This document shows, piece by piece, positions 1-6,698 of a DNA stretch of 10,096 nt. This DNA is from JAZDLC01 sp043802345 (lineage in GTDB: Bacteria > Planctomycetota > B15-G4 > JADJEK01). A program made the position numbers and the translations under genes. Numbering within the stretch: position 1 is the first letter of the stretch; every line of letters begins with the position of its first letter. The stretch is taken from NCBI GenBank assembly GCA_043802345.1, contig JAZDLC010000257.1, positions 1 through 10,096 on the forward strand, given 5' to 3'. The notes under the pieces are model-generated. The model was given only the letters and a program-made list of their open reading frames with translations, did not search any database and was not told where the DNA came from.

Positions 1-911
1 TCCTCATCCTTGACCTGGTCCAGTTCGACCTGCCCCTGCTTCACGGCATCGACCAGATCCCAGGCGCAGAAGTAGAGCTTTCCCGCCTTGGTCTGGGCCC
101 TCGAGGCGGCGGCCGCGGGATTCATGCTGGAGGCGTTCAGGTCCTGCCGGATCTGGTTCGAAGCGCCATCGGCGCCGGTCTGTCCGTACGGCAGATAGGT
201 GTCATTGACCTCGCCGCTCATCGCCGCGAGCTGGTCGTCGAAGGGGGTCTCGATCACCGCAATGCCATTGTCCTGGTCGATGGTGGCGAACCTTCCGTCC
301 GCGAGCAGCGCGACCTCGCGCCAGAGCGGCGCCTCGTCGTCCGTGGCGCTCCCGCAGTAGATCGAGTTGACCACGATGTCATTGGTGATGGCGCCCTTGC
401 ACGCGTCCCGGAAGCTGACCACCTGATCCTGGTCCGCGCTCTCGTTTCCGGCCACGATGATGATCTTCAACGAGTCCTTCGAGGAACTCCACGGAAGCTC
501 CTTCAGCGCCGTGATCAGCACCCGGCCCACATACTCGTCCCCGCCGTCGGTGGTCAGGGCGAACAGCTCCTCGGAGACCTTGTCCAGGTCCTCGGTCAGG
601 GTGGCGCGCAGCTTCACGAAGCCGGTCTCCTCGCCGTAGGCGGGAGTGCCGAAGGTCAGCAGCGAGACTCGCAGGACCGGGGTCGGCTTGGCCAGCGCCA
701 GGTCGTTGACGATCGCCCAGAGCTTCTGCTTGGCGGCGTTGATCAAGCCGCTCATGCTGCCGCTGGTGTCGAGGCAGATGGCCAGGTCGACGGCCCGTCT
801 TTCGGTCGCGGCGGCCTGTGCGGAAGGAGGAGAGTCCGGCTCGTCGGCCGGCAGGCCGGGCGCGCTCGCGGCCAGGCCGAGCGCCATCAGGATGGAAGGT
901 GCGAGTTTCAT
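1..911 (-). CDS. Exported VWA-domain protein, C-terminus cut by window edge
   Basis: The frame reads open from ATG at 911 to the left edge, giving 303 visible residues without a stop. A Sec-type signal peptide fills residues 1-22 (MKLAPSILMALGLAASAPG, with cleavage likely near residue 17 or 22). A von Willebrand factor A domain spans about residues 40-205. Its metal-ion-dependent adhesion motif is DTSGSM (D48, S50, S52), and TTDGGDEYVG at 120-129 probably supplies the threonine. At the place where many VWA domains have TDG, this protein has AGNE (154-157), which I recall as usual for a planctomycete-type VWA family. The segment NDTYLPYG (236-243) and the later WDLVDAVKQGQVELDQVK stretch at the edge fit that same family, whose conserved tail would lie outside the window. 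The AAAGGG sequence 9 nt upstream is an acceptable ribosome binding site. It lies 23 bp after the VIT-VWA gene on the same strand, so the two are very likely cotranscribed. The ligand and function are unknown; the exported location is inferred from the signal peptide. Confidence 0.88.
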   Translation of the reverse strand, partial: MKLAPSILMALGLAASAPGLPADEPDSPPSAQAAATERRAVDLAICLDTSGSMSGLINAAKQKLWAIVNDLALAKPTPVLRVSLLTFGTPAYGEETGFVKLRATLTEDLDKVSEELFALTTDGGDEYVGRVLITALKELPWSSSKDSLKIIIVAGNESADQDQVVSFRDACKGAITNDIVVNSIYCGSATDDEAPLWREVALLADGRFATIDQDNGIAVIETPFDDQLAAMSGEVNDTYLPYGQTGADGASNQIRQDLNASSMNPAAAASRAQTKAGKLYFCAWDLVDAVKQGQVELDQVKDE

Positions 912-934
912 GGTCGATTGCCCTTTCGTTGGCG

Positions 935-3220
935 TCAGTCGTTCTTGATGAGAATGTTCTTGTTCTGGTAGGAAATCAGGATCTCTCCCGACAGCGAGAG
1001 CACTCCCTGCCGTCCCTGCAGGATGAAACTGTCGAGCAGCACGCGGTGGGCTTCGCTGCCGAAGACAATCACCTCGTCCACCTGTGGCGTGGGCTGTCCG
1101 GACACCAGCCGCGAGTCGATCCAGCGCGTGCCGCGCTTGAAGAAGGCACGGTCGCAGACCTGCTGGACGCTGGAGAACTCCACCTGGTTGAGATCCTTGT
1201 CGAAGTACCGGTTGAAAGGGTTGAGGCTGACCTGCTTCTTCTGCTCGTTGAAGTTCAGCGCCTGATTGACGCTCCCCTTGCCGGACCGTTCGTGGACGGC
1301 CCGATCGTCGATCAGGTTTTCGCAGGCCACCTGCAGGGCCGCCAGGTCGCCGAGGTCGGTCCCTTCGCGGGCCAGGAAGGCGGTGTACTCGGTCAGGATG
1401 CCGAACTTGGTGGAGAGCCGCAGGATCTCGTCGGTCAGCTCCCTCAGCCTCGGATCACCGGCCAGTACCTCCCCGGTGGAGCGGGGCCGGCCGGCGGTCA
1501 GGCCGCCTGCCTGGCGGATCTGATCGATCAGGAACGCGATCTTGCGCCCGGCCCAGAGGCGGGGCACGAAGGAGTTCCGGACCGAGGCGTGCTTGAAATC
1601 GAAGTCGAACCGGAAGGTCCGCTGGGTCCCCAGGAAGTCTCCGGAGAGGGAGAACGAGATCGGCTCCTCCGAGGTGTACTGGCCCAGGAGAACCAGCTCG
1701 TCTCCCTCGAAGAGGTCGGGCAGGGTGGTGGGCATCAGCTCTCGCACCATCCGGGTGGATGGGTTCTGTTCGCCGTCGAGCGTGGTCAGGGCCGGCTCGG
1801 AGAGCACCGGCCCGTAGAGCTTGCGGAAGACCTGGGCGACCTTCAGCTCCACATCCTCCCCCTCCAGGACATAGGTGCTGGTGGCCCGGGAAAGTTCCGC
1901 CAGGCGGTCCAGCAGCGGGGCGTTCACGTCGCTGCCGACCCCGAAGGTGAAGACCCTGCGCCGGTGAACGTTCCCCTTCTCGACCAGCGCCCGGATGTCG
2001 GTTTCCAGGGTGCGGCCGATGGTCGGCAGACCGTCGGTCAGGAAGAGGACGATCGGCAGGGTGCCGGCGGTCGGTTCCTGCCTGAGGGCCGTCAGCAGCG
2101 CGTCGTGGATGTTCGTCCCACCGCCCGGCCGGAGCAGCTTCAGGTACTCTCGCGCCTTCAGCATCTCCTCGCGGTTCATGGTGACCGGCGCGCCGGCGAA
2201 GGTGGAGATCGTGCTGGAGTAGTCGATGATGTTGAACGCTTCGCCATCCTGCAGGCCTTCCAGCACCTGTCCGACGGCCGCCAGCGCCTGGTCCATCTTT
2301 TCGCCCGCCATGCTGCCGGACCGGTCGACCACCACGGTCACTTCCCGGTGGACGTGGGTCCCCTTGTGGCTCGCCTCGGCGGGCAAGCCCGCCATCAACA
2401 GGAAGTAGCCGCCGCCGACGGTCGGATCGGGATACGCCAGCAGCGAGGCGGTGACCCCGCCCTGCTCCAGCAAATAGGAGAACAGGAAAGCTCCCGGGCT
2501 GCTGACGGCCGCTTCCCTGGTGGTCACCACGGCGTGGTTCTGCTCCTTCAAGATGGTCTTCAGGTCATGTGTCGGTGAGTACAGCATGGAGATCGGATGC
2601 TTGGACCGCACGTCGACCGTCACGTTCCAGGGAATTCTCCGATCGAGCGATTCGCTGCGGGGCAGGCGGTAGTCGATCCGGTTCCCTTCCACCTCGAGCA
2701 CCTGCTCGTAGCTGACGCGGATCCGCTGGACGCCGCCGGCCGGAACCGGGAACAGGCTGGAACGGATCAGGTTGTACCCCGCGAACTCGAGCAGGGCCGG
2801 ATCCCGGACCTTCGCCACGATCTCATCGTAGATGCGGCGGGCCTCCTCCCGGGGAAGCAGTTCCGCCGTGGCCTCGGGGGCGGAGCCCTCGAACAGGAAC
2901 TCGCTGACCACCGCGTCGTTCGGGACCGGCAGGAGGAGCACCGCCTCCGCGAGGCGCGAGCCCGGATTCCTCAGGAAGACGTCGAGCGTGGTCCGGGCGG
3001 CCCTCTCCACGATCTTCACCCCCGCCACGACCCGCTCCACGGTCACCTCCGGCTGGTCGTGCCGCAGGGAGAAGCCGCTGGTCTGCGGCATGACGACGTG
3101 CGAAGCCCGGTCGAAGTACGAGGATGTGGTGAGCTGTGCCGAGGCGAGCGGCGCCAGGGAGAGCAGCAGCGGGCCGGCCAGCAGCAACAGGGAGGAACGG
3201 GAAGGTGGTGGTCGTCGCAT
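935..3220 (-). CDS. Exported VIT and VWA domain protein (inter-alpha-trypsin-inhibitor heavy-chain-like)
   Basis: This is a complete 761-residue protein. A signal peptide (residues 1-29, hydrophobic LLLLAGPLLLSLAPLASAQ) predicts export. A VIT domain follows at about 55-180, with the typical segment RIYDEIVAKVRDPALLEF (129-146) and FPVPAGGVQRIRVSYEQVL after it. A VWA domain spans about 292-465 with a full metal site: DRSGSM (D299, S301, S303), T369 in GGGTNIHDAL, and D396 in LFLTDG. Residues 470-615 carry segments usual for bacterial VIT/VWA proteins, including FVPRLWAGRKIAFLIDQIR and LSTKFGILTEYTAFLAR. The tail (about 680-761) with RAFFKRGTRWIDSR also resembles the conserved end of such proteins. 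The start is supported by GAGAGG 7 nt before the ATG. Such proteins are generally thought to act in adhesion or protein interaction outside the cytoplasm. No sortase motif or C-terminal membrane anchor is visible, so how it is retained is unknown. It is the first gene of the operon with the VWA gene downstream. Confidence 0.93.
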   Translation of the reverse strand: MRRPPPSRSSLLLLAGPLLLSLAPLASAQLTTSSYFDRASHVVMPQTSGFSLRHDQPEVTVERVVAGVKIVERAARTTLDVFLRNPGSRLAEAVLLLPVPNDAVVSEFLFEGSAPEATAELLPREEARRIYDEIVAKVRDPALLEFAGYNLIRSSLFPVPAGGVQRIRVSYEQVLEVEGNRIDYRLPRSESLDRRIPWNVTVDVRSKHPISMLYSPTHDLKTILKEQNHAVVTTREAAVSSPGAFLFSYLLEQGGVTASLLAYPDPTVGGGYFLLMAGLPAEASHKGTHVHREVTVVVDRSGSMAGEKMDQALAAVGQVLEGLQDGEAFNIIDYSSTISTFAGAPVTMNREEMLKAREYLKLLRPGGGTNIHDALLTALRQEPTAGTLPIVLFLTDGLPTIGRTLETDIRALVEKGNVHRRRVFTFGVGSDVNAPLLDRLAELSRATSTYVLEGEDVELKVAQVFRKLYGPVLSEPALTTLDGEQNPSTRMVRELMPTTLPDLFEGDELVLLGQYTSEEPISFSLSGDFLGTQRTFRFDFDFKHASVRNSFVPRLWAGRKIAFLIDQIRQAGGLTAGRPRSTGEVLAGDPRLRELTDEILRLSTKFGILTEYTAFLAREGTDLGDLAALQVACENLIDDRAVHERSGKGSVNQALNFNEQKKQVSLNPFNRYFDKDLNQVEFSSVQQVCDRAFFKRGTRWIDSRLVSGQPTPQVDEVIVFGSEAHRVLLDSFILQGRQGVLSLSGEILISYQNKNILIKND

Positions 3221-3267
3221 GGTCGCGCCTCTCGATCGGGTACGGGAGCGTCACTCGGTTCGTCTGC

Positions 3268-3278
3268 TCTATATAACG
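3268..3278. promoter_or_regulatory. Possible -10 element(s) in the divergent region
   Basis: TATATA at 3270-3275 stands out in otherwise GC-rich DNA between two divergent genes. On the minus strand it lies about 50 bp upstream of the VIT-VWA start codon, a plausible place for a promoter. No good TTGACA-like partner is present at standard spacing, and the preferred sigma factor of the host is unknown, so this is only a weak candidate. Confidence 0.25.
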
Positions 3279-3297
3279 GCACGAATCCCGAACTCTC

Positions 3298-3322
3298 GGT
3301 AACAGGAACGTAACCTGTTGCC
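3298..3322. repeat. Inverted repeat, 9-bp arms with 7-nt centre, operator-like
   Basis: The left arm GGTAACAGG (3298-3306) pairs with the right arm CCTGTTGCC (3314-3322), with one T/G mismatch at 3300/3320 and centre AACGTAA. Within it, GTAAC occurs twice, at 3299-3303 and 3310-3314, an 11-bp period close to one helical turn. The position is about 80 bp upstream of the VIT-VWA start and about 105 bp upstream of the plus-strand gene start. That fits a dimeric regulator site serving one or both genes, or a hairpin in the plus-strand leader. No T-run follows it, so it is not a typical terminator. Confidence 0.4.
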
Positions 3323-3412
3323 TGTCCGCGGGGCGAAACGGCTCTCTCAAGCTCTCCCCGGGGTCGTGCCGATGTGGTTGGTGTCCTCCCTCCGTCGATC
3401 CGCGCCATGCGC

Positions 3413-3418
3413 GGGAGG
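3413..3418 (+). promoter_or_regulatory. Ribosome binding site that decides the GTG 3426 start
   Basis: GGGAGG at 3413-3418 is followed by 7 nt and then an in-frame GTG at 3426. No comparable Shine-Dalgarno sequence precedes the in-frame TTG at 3318 or ATG at 3372, so this site argues for the shorter protein. Confidence 0.65.
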
Positions 3419-3425
3419 CCTGCAG

Positions 3426-3953
3426 GTGCGTGCGAGAACGGGATTCGGTGCCTTGCTGGCGATGGCGGCCGCGCTGGTCGTCGCGGGCATTGCCGTGGTG
3501 GGTGGAGAGGACGGCTCGTGCCCCACCTCGGAGGAGGTGAAACAGCACTCGTACGGCCTGGAATGCTTCTGGGTGAACGCGAACGGCGACCGCCAGCGGC
3601 AGACCTGCCCGGAGGCCCTGCGGCAGGAGCTCGAGAGGGGTATGAACGGCATCAGTGTGACGCCGGCCCGGGGCGACCTGGGGACCATCCGGCTCACCTT
3701 CCTCGAGACCGAGCTGCAGCCGTTTGACGATGGATGGCAGCGGGGCTTCCTGCCGTTCGGGTACCGGGTCGACGCGAGAATCTCGAGTGCGACCAGAGCG
3801 AGCACCTGGGACGGCCGCCATATGCTGGTTGCCCGCACAGAGGTGCCGGGGCAAGCGCCGGGCAAGAGCTTCGCCGAGCAGCGCGCGCGGCAGGAAAGGC
3901 GGCTTGCGCGGCAGCTCGTCTCCTGCCTGCCGGGCCGGTTTCGCCGCGACTGA
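3426..3953 (+). CDS. Small exported or membrane-anchored protein of unknown function
   Basis: I do not recognise a family. From the GTG at 3426 the product is 175 residues. A basic N-terminus (VRAR) is followed by a hydrophobic stretch at about residues 8-27 (ALLAMAAALVVAGIAVVGG), which could be a signal peptide or a single membrane anchor. The rest is soluble and charged, with four cysteines (32, 47, 61, 167) that could form disulfides outside the cytoplasm. An Arg/Gln-rich segment lies near the end (about 150-163). Third codon positions are strongly G/C across the gene, which supports real coding. In-frame starts further upstream (TTG 3318, ATG 3372) lack ribosome binding sites; using TTG would give 211 residues and bury the hydrophobic segment internally. 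It lies 71 bp upstream of the lipoprotein gene and may share its transcript. It might act in the cell envelope beside the lipoprotein, but nothing shows an activity. Confidence 0.7.
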   Translation: MRARTGFGALLAMAAALVVAGIAVVGGEDGSCPTSEEVKQHSYGLECFWVNANGDRQRQTCPEALRQELERGMNGISVTPARGDLGTIRLTFLETELQPFDDGWQRGFLPFGYRVDARISSATRASTWDGRHMLVARTEVPGQAPGKSFAEQRARQERRLARQLVSCLPGRFRRD

Positions 3954-4014
3954 AGGCCCGCAGGTTCGTGCCCTTCCCGTCAAGGTGCTGTAGGATCATC
4001 GACCCGACGCGCCT

Positions 4015-4020
4015 GGGAGG
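4015..4020 (+). promoter_or_regulatory. Ribosome binding site of the lipoprotein gene
   Basis: GGGAGG ends 4 nt before the ATG at 4025. The spacing is slightly short but the match is strong. It selects ATG 4025 although the same frame is open upstream to about 3734, where it overlaps the preceding gene in another frame. Confidence 0.6.
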
Positions 4021-4024
4021 GACT

Positions 4025-6361
4025 ATGAACCGCTTGCTGCTTCTGATCCTGCTGGTCCTCGGCGCCTGCTGCGGCGCGGACGACATGGAAGAGGCGGGTG
4101 ATCCGGTCGGGGAGACCCCGGCCGCTGCGCCCGAGGACCGACTGCATGAAGCCCCGGTGTCTCCACCGGAAAGGCAGATGGAGGCCCCTGCCCCAGTGCC
4201 TGCCCCCGGCCCCGGCTCCAATCCGGGCCCCGCTGCACCTCCTGATGGACGCGCCACACTTCCTTTCGTGGTAAGGAACCTCGCCGATCGGCCGGGCGAC
4301 GGGATGCCGGTCACGCTGTCGGTGGCGATGGGGGAGGGGCTCTTCGCGGGCCGCCTGCCGGTGCCGTCCCTGAACGGCAACGTCCTGCCGGCGCAGGTCG
4401 ATCTGCGGGCGAGCCACCGCGATGGATCGCCGCGGCACGCGTTGGTGTCGTTCCGCCTGCCGGCGCTGAAACCCCACGAGCAGCTCGAGCTGAAGGTGAA
4501 CCCGGGAAGTCCGACGCCTCCGGCCGCGTTTCGACCGGCCATGGATCCGGGCGCGCTACGCCTGCACGCGGTGTTCATCGAAAAGGGTGGCAGGAGCTCG
4601 GAGGTCCTGGTCAACGACGGGCCCGCCCTGGTGGCCGCGGCCGCGAAGGGGGAGGCGCCGCCGGGATACCGGCTGATCCGGCCAGGCCCGGTTCTGTATG
4701 AGGTCGAGAAGGTGGTCCGCCCGCTCTTCCAGGATGGCCGGCCCCACCCGCTGCTGGAGCTGAGGTTCCGGCTCCGACTGTTGTCGGACTGGATGGGCGC
4801 CCGCTTCGAGGCGGTCGTGGAGAACTGTCCCGCGCCCGCGATGGCCCTGGAGCGCGACTTCCTGTTCGACGATCTGTCGTTCGAGTCGGTCTCGATCCAC
4901 GCCGGACCGAATGACTCGCTGCTGCTGTTCGAGCGCAGCGACTTCCTTCATTGGGATCGAACCCGCTATCAGGTCTACCGTTGGCTCGGCATGGTTCCGC
5001 CGGAACTGGTCGTTCGCCAGAGTCTCTGCACCCTGGTGGAGGGCGGATTCCTGCCGAAGTACGACTACGAGCATCCCCTGTCGGACGACCAGGCGAGGCA
5101 GCAGGCGATCAGCATGATCTCCCGCTCACAGGCGGTGAAGCCTCATGAGAGTCTGTTCGGCGTGCCGCTCGTGCCGGATCCGATCGCGCCGTACATGCCC
5201 CAGACCGGCGGCCGCCGCGACATCGGACCGTATCCGGACTGGGCCAAGGTAGCTTTCCAGTCGACCGACAGCGTGGCGCAGCATGTTCTGTTCGCCGCTG
5301 ACGGCAACGGACTGGCCTCGTTTCCGATCCACACCCGCCAGCCGGAGAGCGGGGCGCCGGGGGTTCCGTTCGACCACCCGGGTCAGAAGCAGGAGCGGTT
5401 TTTCCGGGCGCCGAAGACCCGCTGTCCGCAGACGCCCGACAAAATGCATGTGCCCAGCCCGGCGTACACCAGCTACCTCCTCACCGGAGAGGAGTTCTTC
5501 GCCGAGGAGATGTCGTTCTGGGCCGCCTACGGCGTGGCCGGCTATCCGTGGGACGGCATCCTGACGGGGCCCGGACGCCGGGATGGGGCCTGGCAGTTGC
5601 GCAACCTGACGGACGCCGCCTTCCTGCTCCCGGACGCCCACCCGCTGAAAAGCTATTTCAACGAGCGGGTGCATGCCACGCTGGCGAGGTGGAAAGGGAT
5701 GAGCGTCGACACCGACAAGAAGCTGCACGTGATCGAGGACGGTGCCTGGAGGATCAGCGGGCGCAACGACTATATCTGCGCGCTCAGGATCAGTCCCTGG
5801 ATGTACACCTGGTTCATCTGGTCGCTCGACAACACGGCCCGCAAGGGGTTCGGCGAGGCGGCCCCGATTCGGGACTGGTGCGCCGAGTTCATCATCGGCC
5901 TGTACACCGACCGGACTCCTTTTCGGGCGCCGGACGGCCAGACCTACGTGATGGACCCGGAAGCCGCCATGAGCTACTCCATGCCGGTGGCTCTGGTGAA
6001 GCCGGCGGTCGAGCCCGGCGTCTGGAAGACGTACGAGTACCTGCGGCCGATCGAGAGCTATGGCGAGCTGTACTACTACTTCCTGGTCAACGAATCGAAC
6101 CAGTTCCAGGGCAGCGAGGGGTTCAAGGGGATCGTCCCCGGCGACACCTCTCCCGAGAACTGGCGCATCGACCACCAGCGGCTGGCCGGCTTCAAGCCGA
6201 GGCATGCCTCGTGGGAATTCTATGCCAACGGCGACTGCGCCCCGACCCTGGTGCGGCTCGGACTGCCCGGAGCCGAAGCGGTCTTTTCCCACGTCAAGCG
6301 GAAGATGGCCATGAGCCCGCCGAAGGGGGGGTGGCTTCCGGGTCTGTTGATGGTGCCGTGA
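4025..6361 (+). CDS. Lipoprotein with RIFT-barrel-like and helical domains, putative carbohydrate-active protein
   Basis: The product is 778 residues from ATG 4025. A lipoprotein signal fills residues 1-15: hydrophobic LLLLILLVL, then lipobox LGAC with the lipidated C15. A low-complexity Pro/Ala linker (about 31-75, with PAPVPAPGPGSNPGPAAPP) would space the protein from the membrane. Residues about 78-160 (VTLSVAMGEGLFAGRLPVP, LPAQVDLRASHRDGSPRHALVSF) resemble the N-terminal RIFT-barrel domain of the exo-rhamnogalacturonan lyase-like group (PcRGLX type). After a beta-rich middle (about 220-440), the region about 475-690 carries PSPAYTSYLLTGEEFF, an aromatic stretch FWAAYG, GAWQLRNLTDAAFLLPDAHP and LKSYF. 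I recall this conserved pattern from an uncharacterised family that looks like an (alpha/alpha) toroid of glycosidases and polysaccharide lyases. Candidate active-site residues cannot be named with confidence. The likely role is binding or degradation of a polysaccharide at the cell surface or in the periplasm; this is inference. Neighbours show no transporter or other sugar enzyme. Confidence 0.82.
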   Translation: MNRLLLLILLVLGACCGADDMEEAGDPVGETPAAAPEDRLHEAPVSPPERQMEAPAPVPAPGPGSNPGPAAPPDGRATLPFVVRNLADRPGDGMPVTLSVAMGEGLFAGRLPVPSLNGNVLPAQVDLRASHRDGSPRHALVSFRLPALKPHEQLELKVNPGSPTPPAAFRPAMDPGALRLHAVFIEKGGRSSEVLVNDGPALVAAAAKGEAPPGYRLIRPGPVLYEVEKVVRPLFQDGRPHPLLELRFRLRLLSDWMGARFEAVVENCPAPAMALERDFLFDDLSFESVSIHAGPNDSLLLFERSDFLHWDRTRYQVYRWLGMVPPELVVRQSLCTLVEGGFLPKYDYEHPLSDDQARQQAISMISRSQAVKPHESLFGVPLVPDPIAPYMPQTGGRRDIGPYPDWAKVAFQSTDSVAQHVLFAADGNGLASFPIHTRQPESGAPGVPFDHPGQKQERFFRAPKTRCPQTPDKMHVPSPAYTSYLLTGEEFFAEEMSFWAAYGVAGYPWDGILTGPGRRDGAWQLRNLTDAAFLLPDAHPLKSYFNERVHATLARWKGMSVDTDKKLHVIEDGAWRISGRNDYICALRISPWMYTWFIWSLDNTARKGFGEAAPIRDWCAEFIIGLYTDRTPFRAPDGQTYVMDPEAAMSYSMPVALVKPAVEPGVWKTYEYLRPIESYGELYYYFLVNESNQFQGSEGFKGIVPGDTSPENWRIDHQRLAGFKPRHASWEFYANGDCAPTLVRLGLPGAEAVFSHVKRKMAMSPPKGGWLPGLLMVP

Positions 6362-6378
6362 GAGAGGATCCGACCGGA

Positions 6379-6681
6379 ATGAAGCCCCCAGGAGACGGTT
6401 GGCTCGAGAACTGGCGCTCCCGGCATCGGAGCCGGCTTTCCTTCTGGCTGCACATGACCGGCATCCCGCTGACCGTCGCCGCGGTCGGCCTCTGCTGTGC
6501 GCAGTTGCTGCTCGGCCGGTGGGAATCCTGGTGGGGGCCGCCGCTCCTGTTTGTGGCCGGGTATCTGGCGCAGTTTCTGGGTCACCTGCACGAGGGGAAT
6601 GACATGGGGGAGATCATTCTCGTCAAGCGCCTGCTCGGGAAACCGTACGTCGCGGTCTCGCCGCGGTACCAGCAGCGCTAG
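6379..6681 (+). CDS. Mpo1-like (DUF962) small membrane protein
   Basis: The product is 100 residues from ATG 6379. It matches the short bacterial form of the DUF962/Mpo1 family: a WLENWRSRHRSRLSFWLH start, then HMTGIPL, GYLAQFLGHLHEGND at about 61-75, and a conserved end around KRLLGKPYVAVSPRY. Two hydrophobic segments (about 21-45 and 53-68) suggest an inner-membrane protein. Histidines at 16, 25, 69 and 71 are candidates for the iron ligands known for the yeast member Mpo1, a dioxygenase that shortens 2-hydroxy fatty acids by alpha-oxidation. Whether this bacterial form has that activity is unknown. The ATG lies 17 nt after the lipoprotein stop, preceded by GAGAGG at a rather long 11-nt spacing. 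An in-frame GTG at 6358 overlapping the upstream TGA would add 7 residues but has no clear ribosome binding site. It is probably cotranscribed with the lipoprotein gene and ends 17 bp from the convergent gatD. Confidence 0.85.
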   Translation: MKPPGDGWLENWRSRHRSRLSFWLHMTGIPLTVAAVGLCCAQLLLGRWESWWGPPLLFVAGYLAQFLGHLHEGNDMGEIILVKRLLGKPYVAVSPRYQQR

Positions 6682-6698
6682 AGATCCGGCCCCCCGCG

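Larger units (their letters stand above)
3221..3425. other. Divergent intergenic region (205 bp)
   Basis: This gap separates the minus-strand VIT-VWA gene from the plus-strand small secreted-protein gene, so promoters for both directions are expected here. It contains an AT-richer patch at 3268-3278 around TATATAAC, which reads as a possible -10 element on either strand. I could not match a convincing -35 hexamer on either strand at 16-18 bp spacing. An inverted repeat at 3298-3322 is described separately. The reading frame of the plus-strand gene is open back to TTG at 3318, but its third-position composition loses the strong G/C preference upstream of 3426. This part is therefore better read as leader than as coding sequence. 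Confidence 0.6.

Noticed and set aside
818..2578. Long plus-strand open frame of 586 codons opposite the VIT-VWA gene
   Set aside because: The opposite strand encodes a protein with clear VIT and VWA motifs and a ribosome binding site. Long antisense frames are expected in GC-rich coding DNA, and the translation shows no domain.
2823..3983. Minus-strand open frame crossing the divergent region
   Set aside because: It overlaps the VIT-VWA gene in another frame, the intergenic region and the plus-strand small gene. Its product is low-complexity, rich in Arg, Pro and Ala, with no motif.
3991..3996. TAGGAT as a -10 element for the lipoprotein gene
   Set aside because: No -35-like hexamer lies at 16-18 bp spacing, and one transcript from upstream could serve both genes.
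3734..4024. Upstream extension of the lipoprotein frame
   Set aside because: It overlaps the preceding gene in a different frame and would bury the lipobox signal. ATG 4025 has a strong ribosome binding site and a signal sequence.
3694..4614. Minus-strand open frame of 306 codons opposite the small secreted gene and the lipoprotein
   Set aside because: No recognisable domain; the plus-strand frames have signal sequences, ribosome binding sites and coding composition.
6661..6698. Possible bidirectional terminator between the Mpo1-like gene and gatD
   Set aside because: Only a 5-bp complementarity (CGCGG with CCGCG) across a 27-nt loop, and no T-run on either side.
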